Shown here piece after piece: positions 1 to 7,242 of a stretch of DNA of 64,000 bases (positions within the stretch are counted from its first letter, which is position 1; each line of letters opens with the position of its first letter). Below the pieces are notes generated by a model. The model saw only the letters and a program-made list of their open reading frames with translations, was not told the DNA's origin and ran no database searches. The translations under genes and the position numbers were made by a program. Source of the stretch: Nocardia kruczakiae NBRC 101016. Its GTDB lineage: Bacteria > Actinomycetota > Actinomycetes > Mycobacteriales > Mycobacteriaceae. The DNA is taken from positions 62,001-126,000 of the forward strand of contig NZ_BDBL01000022.1 in NCBI RefSeq assembly GCF_001612965.1, written 5' to 3'.

Positions 1-488
1 TCCGCGCCGCCGTCGAGCATGCCCAGCGCGGCCTCGGTGTAGGCATCGCGCAGCGCGACGTAGGGAGCGTGGCCCAGGGTGGGCAGTTTGGTGCCGGGAC
101 CCATCGATCCCAGCACGTAGCGGGGCGTGCCGTCGCCGGACGGGCCCATCTCGTCGGCCACCTCGCGGGCGAGCCGGGTGCCGCGCTCGGACAGATCGCG
201 GATCCGGTCGGCGATGTCGTAGTCGGCCAGGTTGGGCAGATTGCAGCCGAAGGTGTTGGTCTCGACCGCGTCGGCCCCGGCCTCGTAATAGGCGCGGTGG
301 ATGCCGCGCAGCACGTCCGGGCGGGTCTCGTTCAGGATCTCGTTGCATCCCTCGAGGCCGCGGAAGTCGTCGAGCGTCAGGTCCGCGGCCTGCAACATGG
401 TGCCCATCGCACCGTCGCCGATCACGACACGCCGGGCAAGCGTGTCGAGCAACGTGGTATCGAACTCGGCGCGGGAGGACACAGACAT
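1..488 (-). CDS. metH: Methionine synthase MetH, N-terminal part (gene runs off the window)
   Basis: Cobalamin-dependent methionine synthase transfers the methyl group of 5-methyltetrahydrofolate to homocysteine in the cytoplasm. Only about 162 residues are present, all from the N-terminal homocysteine-binding barrel. Family landmarks are GDGAMGT at residues 24-30, then EGCNEILNETRPD and ETNTFGCN. The frame stays open to base 1, so the gene is cut by the window edge and not broken. The ATG at 488 was chosen because the conserved region starts about 20 residues later. It is divergent from the PAC2-family gene, the same arrangement as the metH/Rv2125 neighbourhood of mycobacteria. No B12-box consensus is visible in the 131 bases upstream. 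Confidence 0.95.
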   Translation of the reverse strand, partial: MSVSSRAEFDTTLLDTLARRVVIGDGAMGTMLQAADLTLDDFRGLEGCNEILNETRPDVLRGIHRAYYEAGADAVETNTFGCNLPNLADYDIADRIRDLSERGTRLAREVADEMGPSGDGTPRYVLGSMGPGTKLPTLGHAPYVALRDAYTEAALGMLDGGA

Positions 489-619
489 GTACCCCAGAGT
501 AGTGGGCGGCCCCGACAATCCTGACCACCGGACCGGCGGCCCGCGCCACATCGCCCTCGACACGCGGTATCCCGCAATATGCGGTGAACGACACCGCCGC
601 CACGCCGTAGGCTGACCGG

Positions 620-1510
620 GTGAACCCCAGTGCCTCATCCGATCCGGCAATGCCGACGTTGCGTGATCCGGTTCTCGTCGCCGCCTTCGAAGGCTGGAAC
701 GACGCGGCCGACGCCGCCAGCGGCGCCGTCGAACATCTGGAACTGATCTGGGACGCCGAACCGCTGGCCGAACTGGATTCCGAAGACTACTACGACTACC
801 AGGTCAACCGGCCGACCGTCCGCCAGGTCGACGGCGTGACCCGCGAGATCCAGTGGCCCTCGACCACCCTGTCGGTGTGCTCGCCTCCCGGTAGCGAGCG
901 CGACATCGTGTTGCTGCACGGCATCGAGCCGAATATGCGCTGGCGAGCGTTCTGCTCCGACATCATCGATCTGATCGAGCAATTGCAGGTGACGACGGTG
1001 GTGATCCTGGGAGCACTGCTCGCGGACACCCCGCACACCCGGCCGGTCCCGGTCACCGGCACCGCCTACAGCAAGGAAGCGGCCGAACAGTTCAGCCTGG
1101 AACAAACGCGATACGAGGGACCGACCGGCATCACCGGCGTGCTACAGGACGCGTGCGTACGAGCGGGCGTGCCGGCCATCTCGTTCTGGGCGGCGGTTCC
1201 CCACTACGTCTCCCAGCCGCCGAATCCGAAGGCGACCATCGCGCTGCTGCGCCGGGTCGAAGACGTGCTCGATCTCGAGGTGCGGCTGGGCGAGCTGCCC
1301 GCGCAGGCCGAGGACTGGGAGTCCGCGGTCGACGAGATGACCGAGGGTGACGAAGAGGTCACCGAATACGTGCGGTCGCTGGAGGAGCGCGGCGACGCCG
1401 CGGTCGACCTCGACGACGCGATGGCCAAGATCGACGGCGACGCGATCGCCGCGGAATTCGAGAAGTATCTGCGCCGGCGAGGCGGCGGCAAGGGCGGTTT
1501 CGGCCTGTAA
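620..1510 (+). CDS. PAC2-family protein (Rv2125-like)
   Basis: A 296-residue protein of the PAC2 family, named after a eukaryotic proteasome-assembly chaperone. The actinobacterial members are cytoplasmic and their job is unsettled. The opening DPVLVAAFEGWNDAADAA, the central VTTVVILGALLADTPHTRPVPV and the acidic C-terminal helices ending in a glycine-rich tail are typical. The GTG at 620 gives the longest product; an ATG at 650, just before the conserved core, is an alternative. It lies head-to-head with metH, as in Mycobacterium. A hairpin terminator follows. The family is clear but the function is not. Confidence 0.9.
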   Translation: MNPSASSDPAMPTLRDPVLVAAFEGWNDAADAASGAVEHLELIWDAEPLAELDSEDYYDYQVNRPTVRQVDGVTREIQWPSTTLSVCSPPGSERDIVLLHGIEPNMRWRAFCSDIIDLIEQLQVTTVVILGALLADTPHTRPVPVTGTAYSKEAAEQFSLEQTRYEGPTGITGVLQDACVRAGVPAISFWAAVPHYVSQPPNPKATIALLRRVEDVLDLEVRLGELPAQAEDWESAVDEMTEGDEEVTEYVRSLEERGDAAVDLDDAMAKIDGDAIAAEFEKYLRRRGGGKGGFGL

Positions 1511-1520
1511 CCGGTGGCGG

Positions 1521-1568
1521 CGCCGGACACTCGGCCGGCGGGCGGGTCCCGCGGACGCGTGTCCGGCG
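1521..1568. terminator. Hairpin terminator between convergent genes
   Basis: CGCCGGACAC (1521-1530) pairs perfectly with GTGTCCGGCG (1559-1568). It lies between the ends of two convergent genes and could serve both. There is no U-tract, which is common for actinobacterial terminators. Confidence 0.6.
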
Positions 1569-1583
1569 ACCGGCCGCACACGG

Positions 1584-1889
1584 TCAGGTCTCGATGGTCA
1601 GCACCTGGGCTTCGGCGTCGTGGGCCAGCTTCGCGATCAGCACGTCGCGCGGAATGGTCTGGCCCGCAAGATGATCGAGCGACGGAACCACCACATGGTG
1701 TGCTTCGGCCCGCTTGAGCTCGGCCGTGAGCTCGGCGAACGCGGTGCCGTCACCCTGGGTCGATTCATGGAACGTCGCGGCGAAGCAGAGGCCGACTTCG
1801 CTGGCCAGGGTGCACATCGCATCCTCCAGCTCGGCGGCGTGACCGTCGGCCAAGTCGTCACGCACGTATCCATAGATCAACGCTTCCAC
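1584..1889 (-). CDS. Small degenerate resolvase-like protein
   Basis: A 101-residue protein of unknown role. It begins VEALIYGYVRDD and carries HHVVVPSLDHLAG, a layout that recalls the N-terminal catalytic domain of serine recombinases (Y-x-R-V-S near the start, then VV..LDRL). The nucleophilic serine expected just after YVR is replaced by DD, so recombinase activity is unlikely. No DNA-binding tail follows. A second copy of the type lies at 44588-44926, with the same VPSLDH motif. The GTG at 1889 was chosen because GGAGG sits five bases upstream; the open frame reaches to 1940 but lacks a better site. It is divergent from the XRE/TPR regulator. The resemblance is by eye. Confidence 0.6.
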   Translation of the reverse strand: MEALIYGYVRDDLADGHAAELEDAMCTLASEVGLCFAATFHESTQGDGTAFAELTAELKRAEAHHVVVPSLDHLAGQTIPRDVLIAKLAHDAEAQVLTIET

Positions 1890-1931
1890 CCGAACCTCCG
1901 TTTGGATGTGTAAGGGACTCGCTGTTCTGTT

Positions 1932-1960
1932 GTGGATCACCTGCTAGTGGATCACCTGCT
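1932..1960. repeat. Short tandem repeat, two copies of GTGGATCACCTGCT
   Basis: The 14-mer occurs at 1932-1945 and 1947-1960, separated by one base, in the gap between two divergent genes. The 15-base period does not match the helical repeat. It may be slippage or part of an operator region. Confidence 0.5.
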
Positions 1961-1990
1961 GTGGACGGGAAAACCGCCCGAATCGAGCAT

Positions 1991-2028
1991 CCGTCATCTG
2001 CAAATGCAATTGCAGATGTCAATGACGG
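1991..2028. promoter_or_regulatory. Large nested palindrome, candidate operator
   Basis: CATCTGCAA (1995-2003) and TTGCAGATG (2010-2018) form a perfect inverted repeat around six bases. An outer pair CCGTCAT (1991-1997) and ATGACGG (2022-2028) extends the symmetry. It ends 54 bases before the XRE/TPR gene and faces the divergent small gene, a natural place for an autoregulatory operator. No binding evidence is available. Confidence 0.45.
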
Positions 2029-2082
2029 ACAACCGCGTGCCCTATCGGGTCCACCGGCGTTAACTGGTGGGATACTACAGAC

Positions 2083-3315
2083 GTGGCCGTGAGTGACGAT
2101 CGACCCGTCTGGGCTGTCAGGATGCGCTCCGAACGAGACGCGCGGGGGTGGTCCCAAGCGGATGCCGTCCGCGCGATGCGCGCGAAGTCATCCCACAACC
2201 TGCCGACAGACAGTACCCTCCTACGCAATTGGCGCCGTTGGGAATCGGGCGAGTCGCGCCCCGACGATTTCTACGCGCCGATCATCGCCGCGGCATTCGA
2301 CACCGTCACCGCTGCGTTTTTCCCCAAGGCGCGCCCGAATCGGGACGACGAACTTTTGTCGTCAACGGGAATGGACACGCTCGAGTTCATCGGCCGGCTG
2401 CGGATGTCCGACATCTCTTCGGCCACACTGGATGCCATTCGCATCACCGCCGAGCGGCTGTGCTGCGAATATCCCTTCGCCGACCCGCACGAACTGCATA
2501 CGGAGGGCACCGCGTGGCTGCGGCGCATCACCTCACTGCTGGACGGGCGGCTGACCCTGGCTCAGCATCGCGAGGTGCTGGTCCTCGCCGGCTGGGTGGC
2601 GTTGCTGGTCGGATGTGTCGACTACGACCTGGGCCGGCGCACCGCCGCGGAGGCGACCCGCCGCGCGGCGCTGTCGCTGGGCCAGGAGGCCGAACATCCC
2701 GAAATCGTCGGGTGGGGTGCGGAAATGGCGGCGTGGTTCGCCATCACCCAGGGCAATTATCGTGGCGCGATCGAGGTGGCCGAGTCCGCCCTCGACAATT
2801 GCCGCGGCATGGGTGTCGGCGTGCAGCTGGCCGCGCAGCAGGCCAAGGCATGGGCGCGCATCGGCGATCGCGAGGCGATGGAACGCGCGCTCGAGCGCGG
2901 CCGAGATATCCTGCGGCAATTGAACAATCCGGCAAATCTGGACAACCACTTCGTGGTCGACGCGCAGAAATTCGATTTCTACGCCATGGATTGCTGCCGG
3001 GTCGCCGGTGACGATCGCCCGGCGGAAGCCTATGCCCGCCAGGTGATCCGCAGTGCCACGGGCCCCGACGGTTCGGTCCGTCAGCCGATGCGCGTCTCCG
3101 AGGCACAGCTGACCCTGGCCGTAGTGGCGGTCCGCGATCGCGATCTGGAACTCGCCGTCGACGAGGCGATGCGCGCGTTCGAGGGCAAACGCCGCTCGCT
3201 GCCGTCGCTGCTGTGGATCGCGGGCGAGGCGGCGCGGGAGATGATCGAACGCTATCCGTCCGATCCACGCACCCGCACCTATCTCGAGCAGTTGCGGGTG
3301 CTGTCGATGAGCTGA
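2083..3315 (+). CDS. XRE-family HTH protein with TPR-like helical C-terminus
   Basis: A 410-residue putative transcription regulator. Residues about 10-85 look like a helix-turn-helix domain (RMRSERDARGWSQADAVRAM), with an extended loop before the recognition helix. The remainder is a long alpha-helical region of TPR character, with repeated Ala-rich helix pairs such as EMAAWFAITQGNYRGAIEVA. In Gram-positive bacteria such fusions often sense peptides or small ligands, but the ligand here is unknown. Starts at GTG 2083 or GTG 2089 are both possible; no strong ribosome site decides. A large palindrome lies upstream. Confidence 0.75.
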   Translation: MAVSDDRPVWAVRMRSERDARGWSQADAVRAMRAKSSHNLPTDSTLLRNWRRWESGESRPDDFYAPIIAAAFDTVTAAFFPKARPNRDDELLSSTGMDTLEFIGRLRMSDISSATLDAIRITAERLCCEYPFADPHELHTEGTAWLRRITSLLDGRLTLAQHREVLVLAGWVALLVGCVDYDLGRRTAAEATRRAALSLGQEAEHPEIVGWGAEMAAWFAITQGNYRGAIEVAESALDNCRGMGVGVQLAAQQAKAWARIGDREAMERALERGRDILRQLNNPANLDNHFVVDAQKFDFYAMDCCRVAGDDRPAEAYARQVIRSATGPDGSVRQPMRVSEAQLTLAVVAVRDRDLELAVDEAMRAFEGKRRSLPSLLWIAGEAAREMIERYPSDPRTRTYLEQLRVLSMS

Positions 3316-3373
3316 GCGGATTGCGTTGCGCCGCTGAATTGCGTGACGCCCCCGGGGTTGTACCCTGCGACGA

Positions 3374-4138
3374 ATGGACTTCAGTCTGCGCAGCTGCTCG
3401 TGGCACGGGCACGCTACCTACGCCCCCGACGAAGCGGAACTCGCTGCGCGCCTGCATGTTTCGACCGCCGCCGGCGAGGCCTGGCGGTGTCTGCGCTGCG
3501 GGAATTTCGTCATCGGCGAGCCGCGCGGGCGCGGTCCCGCCGATGCGGCGCCCGAGGTGCCGCGTGGGCGGCTGCTGCGCGATCGGCTGATCATGCGACT
3601 GCTGGCCGCCGAGCGCGTGGTGCGCGGACTGGTGTTCGTGGTGCTCGCCGCCGGGGTGTTCAAGGTGCGCAATTCGCAGGAGCAGTTGCATGCCGCCTTC
3701 GATCGGGAGCTGCCGCTGATCCGCCCGCTCGCCGACCAGATCGGCTGGAATCCCGACAATTCCAAGATCGTCGCCTTCATCGAGAAGGGCTGGACGCTCT
3801 CGCCGACCGTGCTCACCTGGATCGCGGTGGGGTTGCTGGCATATGCCGCCATCGAATTCGTGGAGGCCGTGGGCCTGTGGTATGTGCAGCGCTGGGGTGA
3901 GTATTTCGCGGTGATCGCCACCTCGCTGTTCCTGCCGCTGGAAATCTACGAACTCACCGAGCGCATCACCGTCGTCCGCGCCGGCGCCCTGGTGATCAAC
4001 GTCGCCGCGGTGCTCTGGTTGCTGTGGTCGAAGCGGTTGTTCGGCCTCAACGGCGGCGGCGCGGCCTACCACCGCGAGCACAGTGAGGAGAGCCTGCTGA
4101 CCGTGGAACGCTCGGCGGTCGCCACCGACGCGGGGTGA
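3374..4138 (+). CDS. DUF2127 membrane protein with N-terminal metal-binding-like motif
   Basis: A 254-residue protein. The first 45 residues contain C8, H11, H13 and a C-L-R-C pair, resembling a small zinc-binding knuckle. The rest carries four hydrophobic segments (around residues 80-98, 150-170, 175-200 and 205-225) and the DUF2127 pattern WYVQRWGEYFAVIATSLFLPLEIYEL. The family is an uncharacterised inner-membrane group. It lies just upstream of the Jet operon on the same strand with a 54-base gap, so co-transcription is possible but not shown. It is not a known Jet component. Confidence 0.75.
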   Translation: MDFSLRSCSWHGHATYAPDEAELAARLHVSTAAGEAWRCLRCGNFVIGEPRGRGPADAAPEVPRGRLLRDRLIMRLLAAERVVRGLVFVVLAAGVFKVRNSQEQLHAAFDRELPLIRPLADQIGWNPDNSKIVAFIEKGWTLSPTVLTWIAVGLLAYAAIEFVEAVGLWYVQRWGEYFAVIATSLFLPLEIYELTERITVVRAGALVINVAAVLWLLWSKRLFGLNGGGAAYHREHSEESLLTVERSAVATDAG

Positions 4139-4192
4139 CGGCACGCCGAGGCCCGGGTGCGCCGCCGCGGCGCACGGGCAGGTATTACGCTC

Positions 4193-5806
4193 GTGCCGGT
4201 GACCGAGTCCGCTGACCGATTGCTGCCCGCCGAACCCGCACTGTTCGACGGCGTCTCCCCCACCCGGGGTGAGACCGTGATCGAGCGCGCGGACCGGCTG
4301 CGGTTGTTCTCCTTCGCCACCGCCGACAAACGCAACGACTATCTCTGGGTGCTACGCGCATTCGACCACGCCCGCGCCGCCTATGTGGTGCTGCTGCACG
4401 CCTCCGATGTGGCCGACACCCTGGCTCGGATGCCGGACGCCCCGCATCCCACCGCCACCGAGATCGGTCCGCTGCTCGAGCAGTTGCACACCTGGGGTGT
4501 GCTGGAACGCAGTTACGACGGCACCCGCGCGGCGACCCTCGCCGAATATCGCAACCGGCACTACGTCTATCAGTTCTCGCAGGCCGGCTTTCAGGCGTAT
4601 CGAGCGGTGAACGAGGTATTGGGCGCGCGCCTGGACGAGGCCTCGCTCTCGCGGCTGGTGCTTCCGGAACTGCTGGCCGATCTGCAGGCGCTGGCGCAGG
4701 CCAATCGCGACGGTGACGCCGAACGGGTGTATCGGATCCTGAAGCGGCTCGACACCGCGCTGTCCGAATTGGCCGACCACGCGGCGCATTTCTACCTCAC
4801 CCTCGGCGATCTGGTCCGCACGACCGAGGCCACACCGGAAGCCTTTCTGGCACACAAGGATGCGCTGCTGGCGCATATGCGCGAATTCAGTATGGATCTG
4901 GCCCGCTACGCGCCCCGGCTGGCGGCCGCGATCGCCGAGGTCGACGACACCGGCGCCGAGTCGCTGATCAGCCGGGCCGCGTCCTGTGACGAGCGGGTGT
5001 TGCTGGACCTCGCGGCGCGCGAGGCCGATTGGCGGGCCCGCTGGCAGGGGCTGCGCGGATGGTTCGTCGCGGTCCGCGATCGCAGTGCGCCCGACCCCGG
5101 CGCCGAATCCGCCCCGGCGACCGAGGCCGAACGGTTGCGGGAGGCGACCATGAGCGCGATCGCCGCGGTGCTGTCGCTGCTGCGCCGCGTGACCGAAACG
5201 CGCAAGGGCGGGGTGAGCCGGGAGTCGGCGCTGCGGCATCTGGCCGGCTGGTTCGCCGCCGCGCCCACCACCGACAGCGCGCACGCTCTGTTCGACGTGG
5301 TGTTCGGATTGGGCAAACCGCGGCATCTGTCGATGGAACATCCGGACTCCGACATCATCCCCGCGCACCGATCCTGGTGGGAGGCAGCGCCGCTGGAGAT
5401 CGCGCGCACGCTGGCCGAAACCGGCCGCCAGCCCACTCCGGGCGCGCCCGCGCGGCTGGTGCGCAACGATGCCGGGGTGCGGCGGCTGCGCCAGGCCCAG
5501 CTGGAGACGCAGCGGGCCCGCGCGGCGGCCGCGATGTCGCTGGCCGCCGCCGATGTGCACGACCGGGTGCTCGACGAACGCGAGACCGAGGTCCTGCTGC
5601 GACTGCTCGACGCCGCCTCCACCGCATGGGTGCCGGTGAGCGGCCGGGTGAGCACAACCGGCTCCGACAGCGGCGTCACGCTGACGGTCCGCGAACATCC
5701 CGGCTCCACGGTGGTGCGCACCGCCCAGGGTCTGCTGTATCTGGATCATCGACGGCTCGAGGTGCGCGAGAATTCCCGCGCCCGTACCGCCTCCGGGCGG
5801 TCGTGA
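4193..5806 (+). CDS. jetA: Wadjet type II JetA (DUF2397, TIGR02677 family)
   Basis: About 537 residues, matching the DUF2397/TIGR02677 family (RADRLRLFSFATADKRNDYLW near the N-terminus). By analogy with Wadjet and MukBEF this is the kleisin-like subunit that bridges the SMC heads. The downstream JetB- and JetC-type genes support the call. The frame opens at GTG 4157, but GTG 4193 and 4199 are closer to the conserved region and follow a TATTAC element (4183-4188). The true start is uncertain by up to 14 residues. The stop overlaps the jetB ATG by one base, so translation is probably coupled. Family assignment is from recall of the sequence pattern. Confidence 0.85.
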   Translation: MPVTESADRLLPAEPALFDGVSPTRGETVIERADRLRLFSFATADKRNDYLWVLRAFDHARAAYVVLLHASDVADTLARMPDAPHPTATEIGPLLEQLHTWGVLERSYDGTRAATLAEYRNRHYVYQFSQAGFQAYRAVNEVLGARLDEASLSRLVLPELLADLQALAQANRDGDAERVYRILKRLDTALSELADHAAHFYLTLGDLVRTTEATPEAFLAHKDALLAHMREFSMDLARYAPRLAAAIAEVDDTGAESLISRAASCDERVLLDLAAREADWRARWQGLRGWFVAVRDRSAPDPGAESAPATEAERLREATMSAIAAVLSLLRRVTETRKGGVSRESALRHLAGWFAAAPTTDSAHALFDVVFGLGKPRHLSMEHPDSDIIPAHRSWWEAAPLEIARTLAETGRQPTPGAPARLVRNDAGVRRLRQAQLETQRARAAAAMSLAAADVHDRVLDERETEVLLRLLDAASTAWVPVSGRVSTTGSDSGVTLTVREHPGSTVVRTAQGLLYLDHRRLEVRENSRARTASGRS

Positions 5807-7239
5807 TGCACGCGAAAACCATCGATCCGCTGGCATTGGACAACTACCAGCGCGCCGCACGGGTCCTGCTTGCCAATCATCTGGTGACGCGCACCTTTCC
5901 GGATCGCATTGCGCTGCCGCTGATTCGGCGCTGGGCCACCGAACTGCGCGAGGACATGGCCGAACTGCTCGGCTACCGGCTCGAGGTGACCGAGACCACG
6001 GCGCGGCTGTTCCCGATCCCGGACCGGCTCGACACCGGCCGGCCCGCCCGCACCCCCGGCGATCGCGTCTTCGACCGTCGCCGCTACGCGTATCTGTCGC
6101 TCGCGCTGGCCGCCCTCGGTCGCGCCGGTGATCAGATCACGCTGTCGGAGTTGGCCGATCAGGTCGCCGCCTACGCGGTGCGGGTGGAGGGACTGGAACT
6201 GTCGACCGAACGGGCCGCCGACCGGGATGCGTTCGTGGACGCGGTGGCATGGCTGGCCGCCCGCGGCGCGTTGACCCTCGCCGACGGCGACGCCGGTGGC
6301 TGGGCCGCCGACCCGGAAGCGGGTGAGGCGCTCTACGACATCGACCGCTCGGTGGTGTTCGCGATCTTCCGGCCGCCGCGCGCATTGCAGCATCTGCACA
6401 GTGTGCGCACCCTGCTGGCCGACGACACCGATTCCGTCGCAACGACTTCCGTGCCGTCGCGGGCCGCGGCCGCGCGCCGGGTGCGGCGGGCGCTGATCGA
6501 ACTTCCGGTCGTCTACACCGAAACCCTCGGTGCGGCAGAACAATCCGCGCTGGGCAGCGAGAAGATCGTGGCGGAGGTGGAGTTGCTCACCGGGCTGCGC
6601 GTCGAGCGCCGCGGTGAGGGAGTGGCCCTGATCGACACCTCCGGCCGGTTCTCCGACGTACGCTTCCCCAGCACCGGAACGCTCGCGCAGGTGGCGCTGC
6701 TGCTGATCGGCGAGATCGCCGACCGGGTCCTCGACATCGACGATCCGCTACCCCGGCAACCGCGCCCGCCCGCCGCCACCGGCACGGCCGACGGACTCGA
6801 TGCCGCCATTCCGGCGGCGACCGTCTTCGCGCCGCTGGTCACGGCGCCGCAGGAACCCGTCGACGCGGAGGATCCGGCCGACGACGAGGAAAGTCCCGAG
6901 CCGGTCACCCATCCGTTCGTCGACGACGAGTGGATTCGCGCGACGGTGCACGCGCTCACCGAGCGGTACGGTTCGACCTTCGCCGCCCAATGGCAGGCCG
7001 ATGTGGGTGGGCTCACCACCGAGGTGGTCGGTCTGCTGACGCGGTTGTCCCTCGTGGAGACGGTCGAAGGCGGCGTTCTGGCCCTGCCCGCGCTCGCCCG
7101 CTACCGGGGCGCGGTGGTCACCGTGCGCACGCGCGCCGAATCCGAATTGTTCGCCTCGGCACGATCGCTGGGCGCGCACGCCACCGGAGAACCGGCGGCC
7201 GCGGCGGGATCCAGCATTCCAGGAAAGGGGACGGAGTAA
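5806..7239 (+). CDS. jetB: Wadjet type II JetB (DUF2398, TIGR02678 family)
   Basis: A 477-residue protein of the DUF2398/TIGR02678 family, the kite-like (MukE-like) partner in type II Wadjet complexes. Typical stretches are NYQRAARVLLANHLVTRTFPD near the start and the winged-helix-like block around residues 85-150. The C-terminal third contains a Pro/Asp/Glu-rich linker (about residues 305-365) and then a second helical block. The ATG at 5806 shares its A with the jetA stop. The open frame extends upstream inside jetA, but that part is a shadow. It is followed after three bases by jetC with a strong GGAAAGGGGACGGAG ribosome site. Confidence 0.85.
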   Translation: MHAKTIDPLALDNYQRAARVLLANHLVTRTFPDRIALPLIRRWATELREDMAELLGYRLEVTETTARLFPIPDRLDTGRPARTPGDRVFDRRRYAYLSLALAALGRAGDQITLSELADQVAAYAVRVEGLELSTERAADRDAFVDAVAWLAARGALTLADGDAGGWAADPEAGEALYDIDRSVVFAIFRPPRALQHLHSVRTLLADDTDSVATTSVPSRAAAARRVRRALIELPVVYTETLGAAEQSALGSEKIVAEVELLTGLRVERRGEGVALIDTSGRFSDVRFPSTGTLAQVALLLIGEIADRVLDIDDPLPRQPRPPAATGTADGLDAAIPAATVFAPLVTAPQEPVDAEDPADDEESPEPVTHPFVDDEWIRATVHALTERYGSTFAAQWQADVGGLTTEVVGLLTRLSLVETVEGGVLALPALARYRGAVVTVRTRAESELFASARSLGAHATGEPAAAAGSSIPGKGTE

Positions 7240-7242
7240 CCC

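Noticed and set aside
489..619. Cobalamin riboswitch upstream of metH
   Set aside because: No B12-box-like GCCACTG or the typical folded elements are present in the 131-base gap.
2744..4144. 466-codon minus-strand frame
   Set aside because: Antisense to two clear genes; composition and lack of motifs indicate a shadow frame.
5029..5805. Upstream extension of the JetB frame inside jetA
   Set aside because: Arg/Gly-rich nonsense antiphase to jetA; the family begins at ATG 5806.
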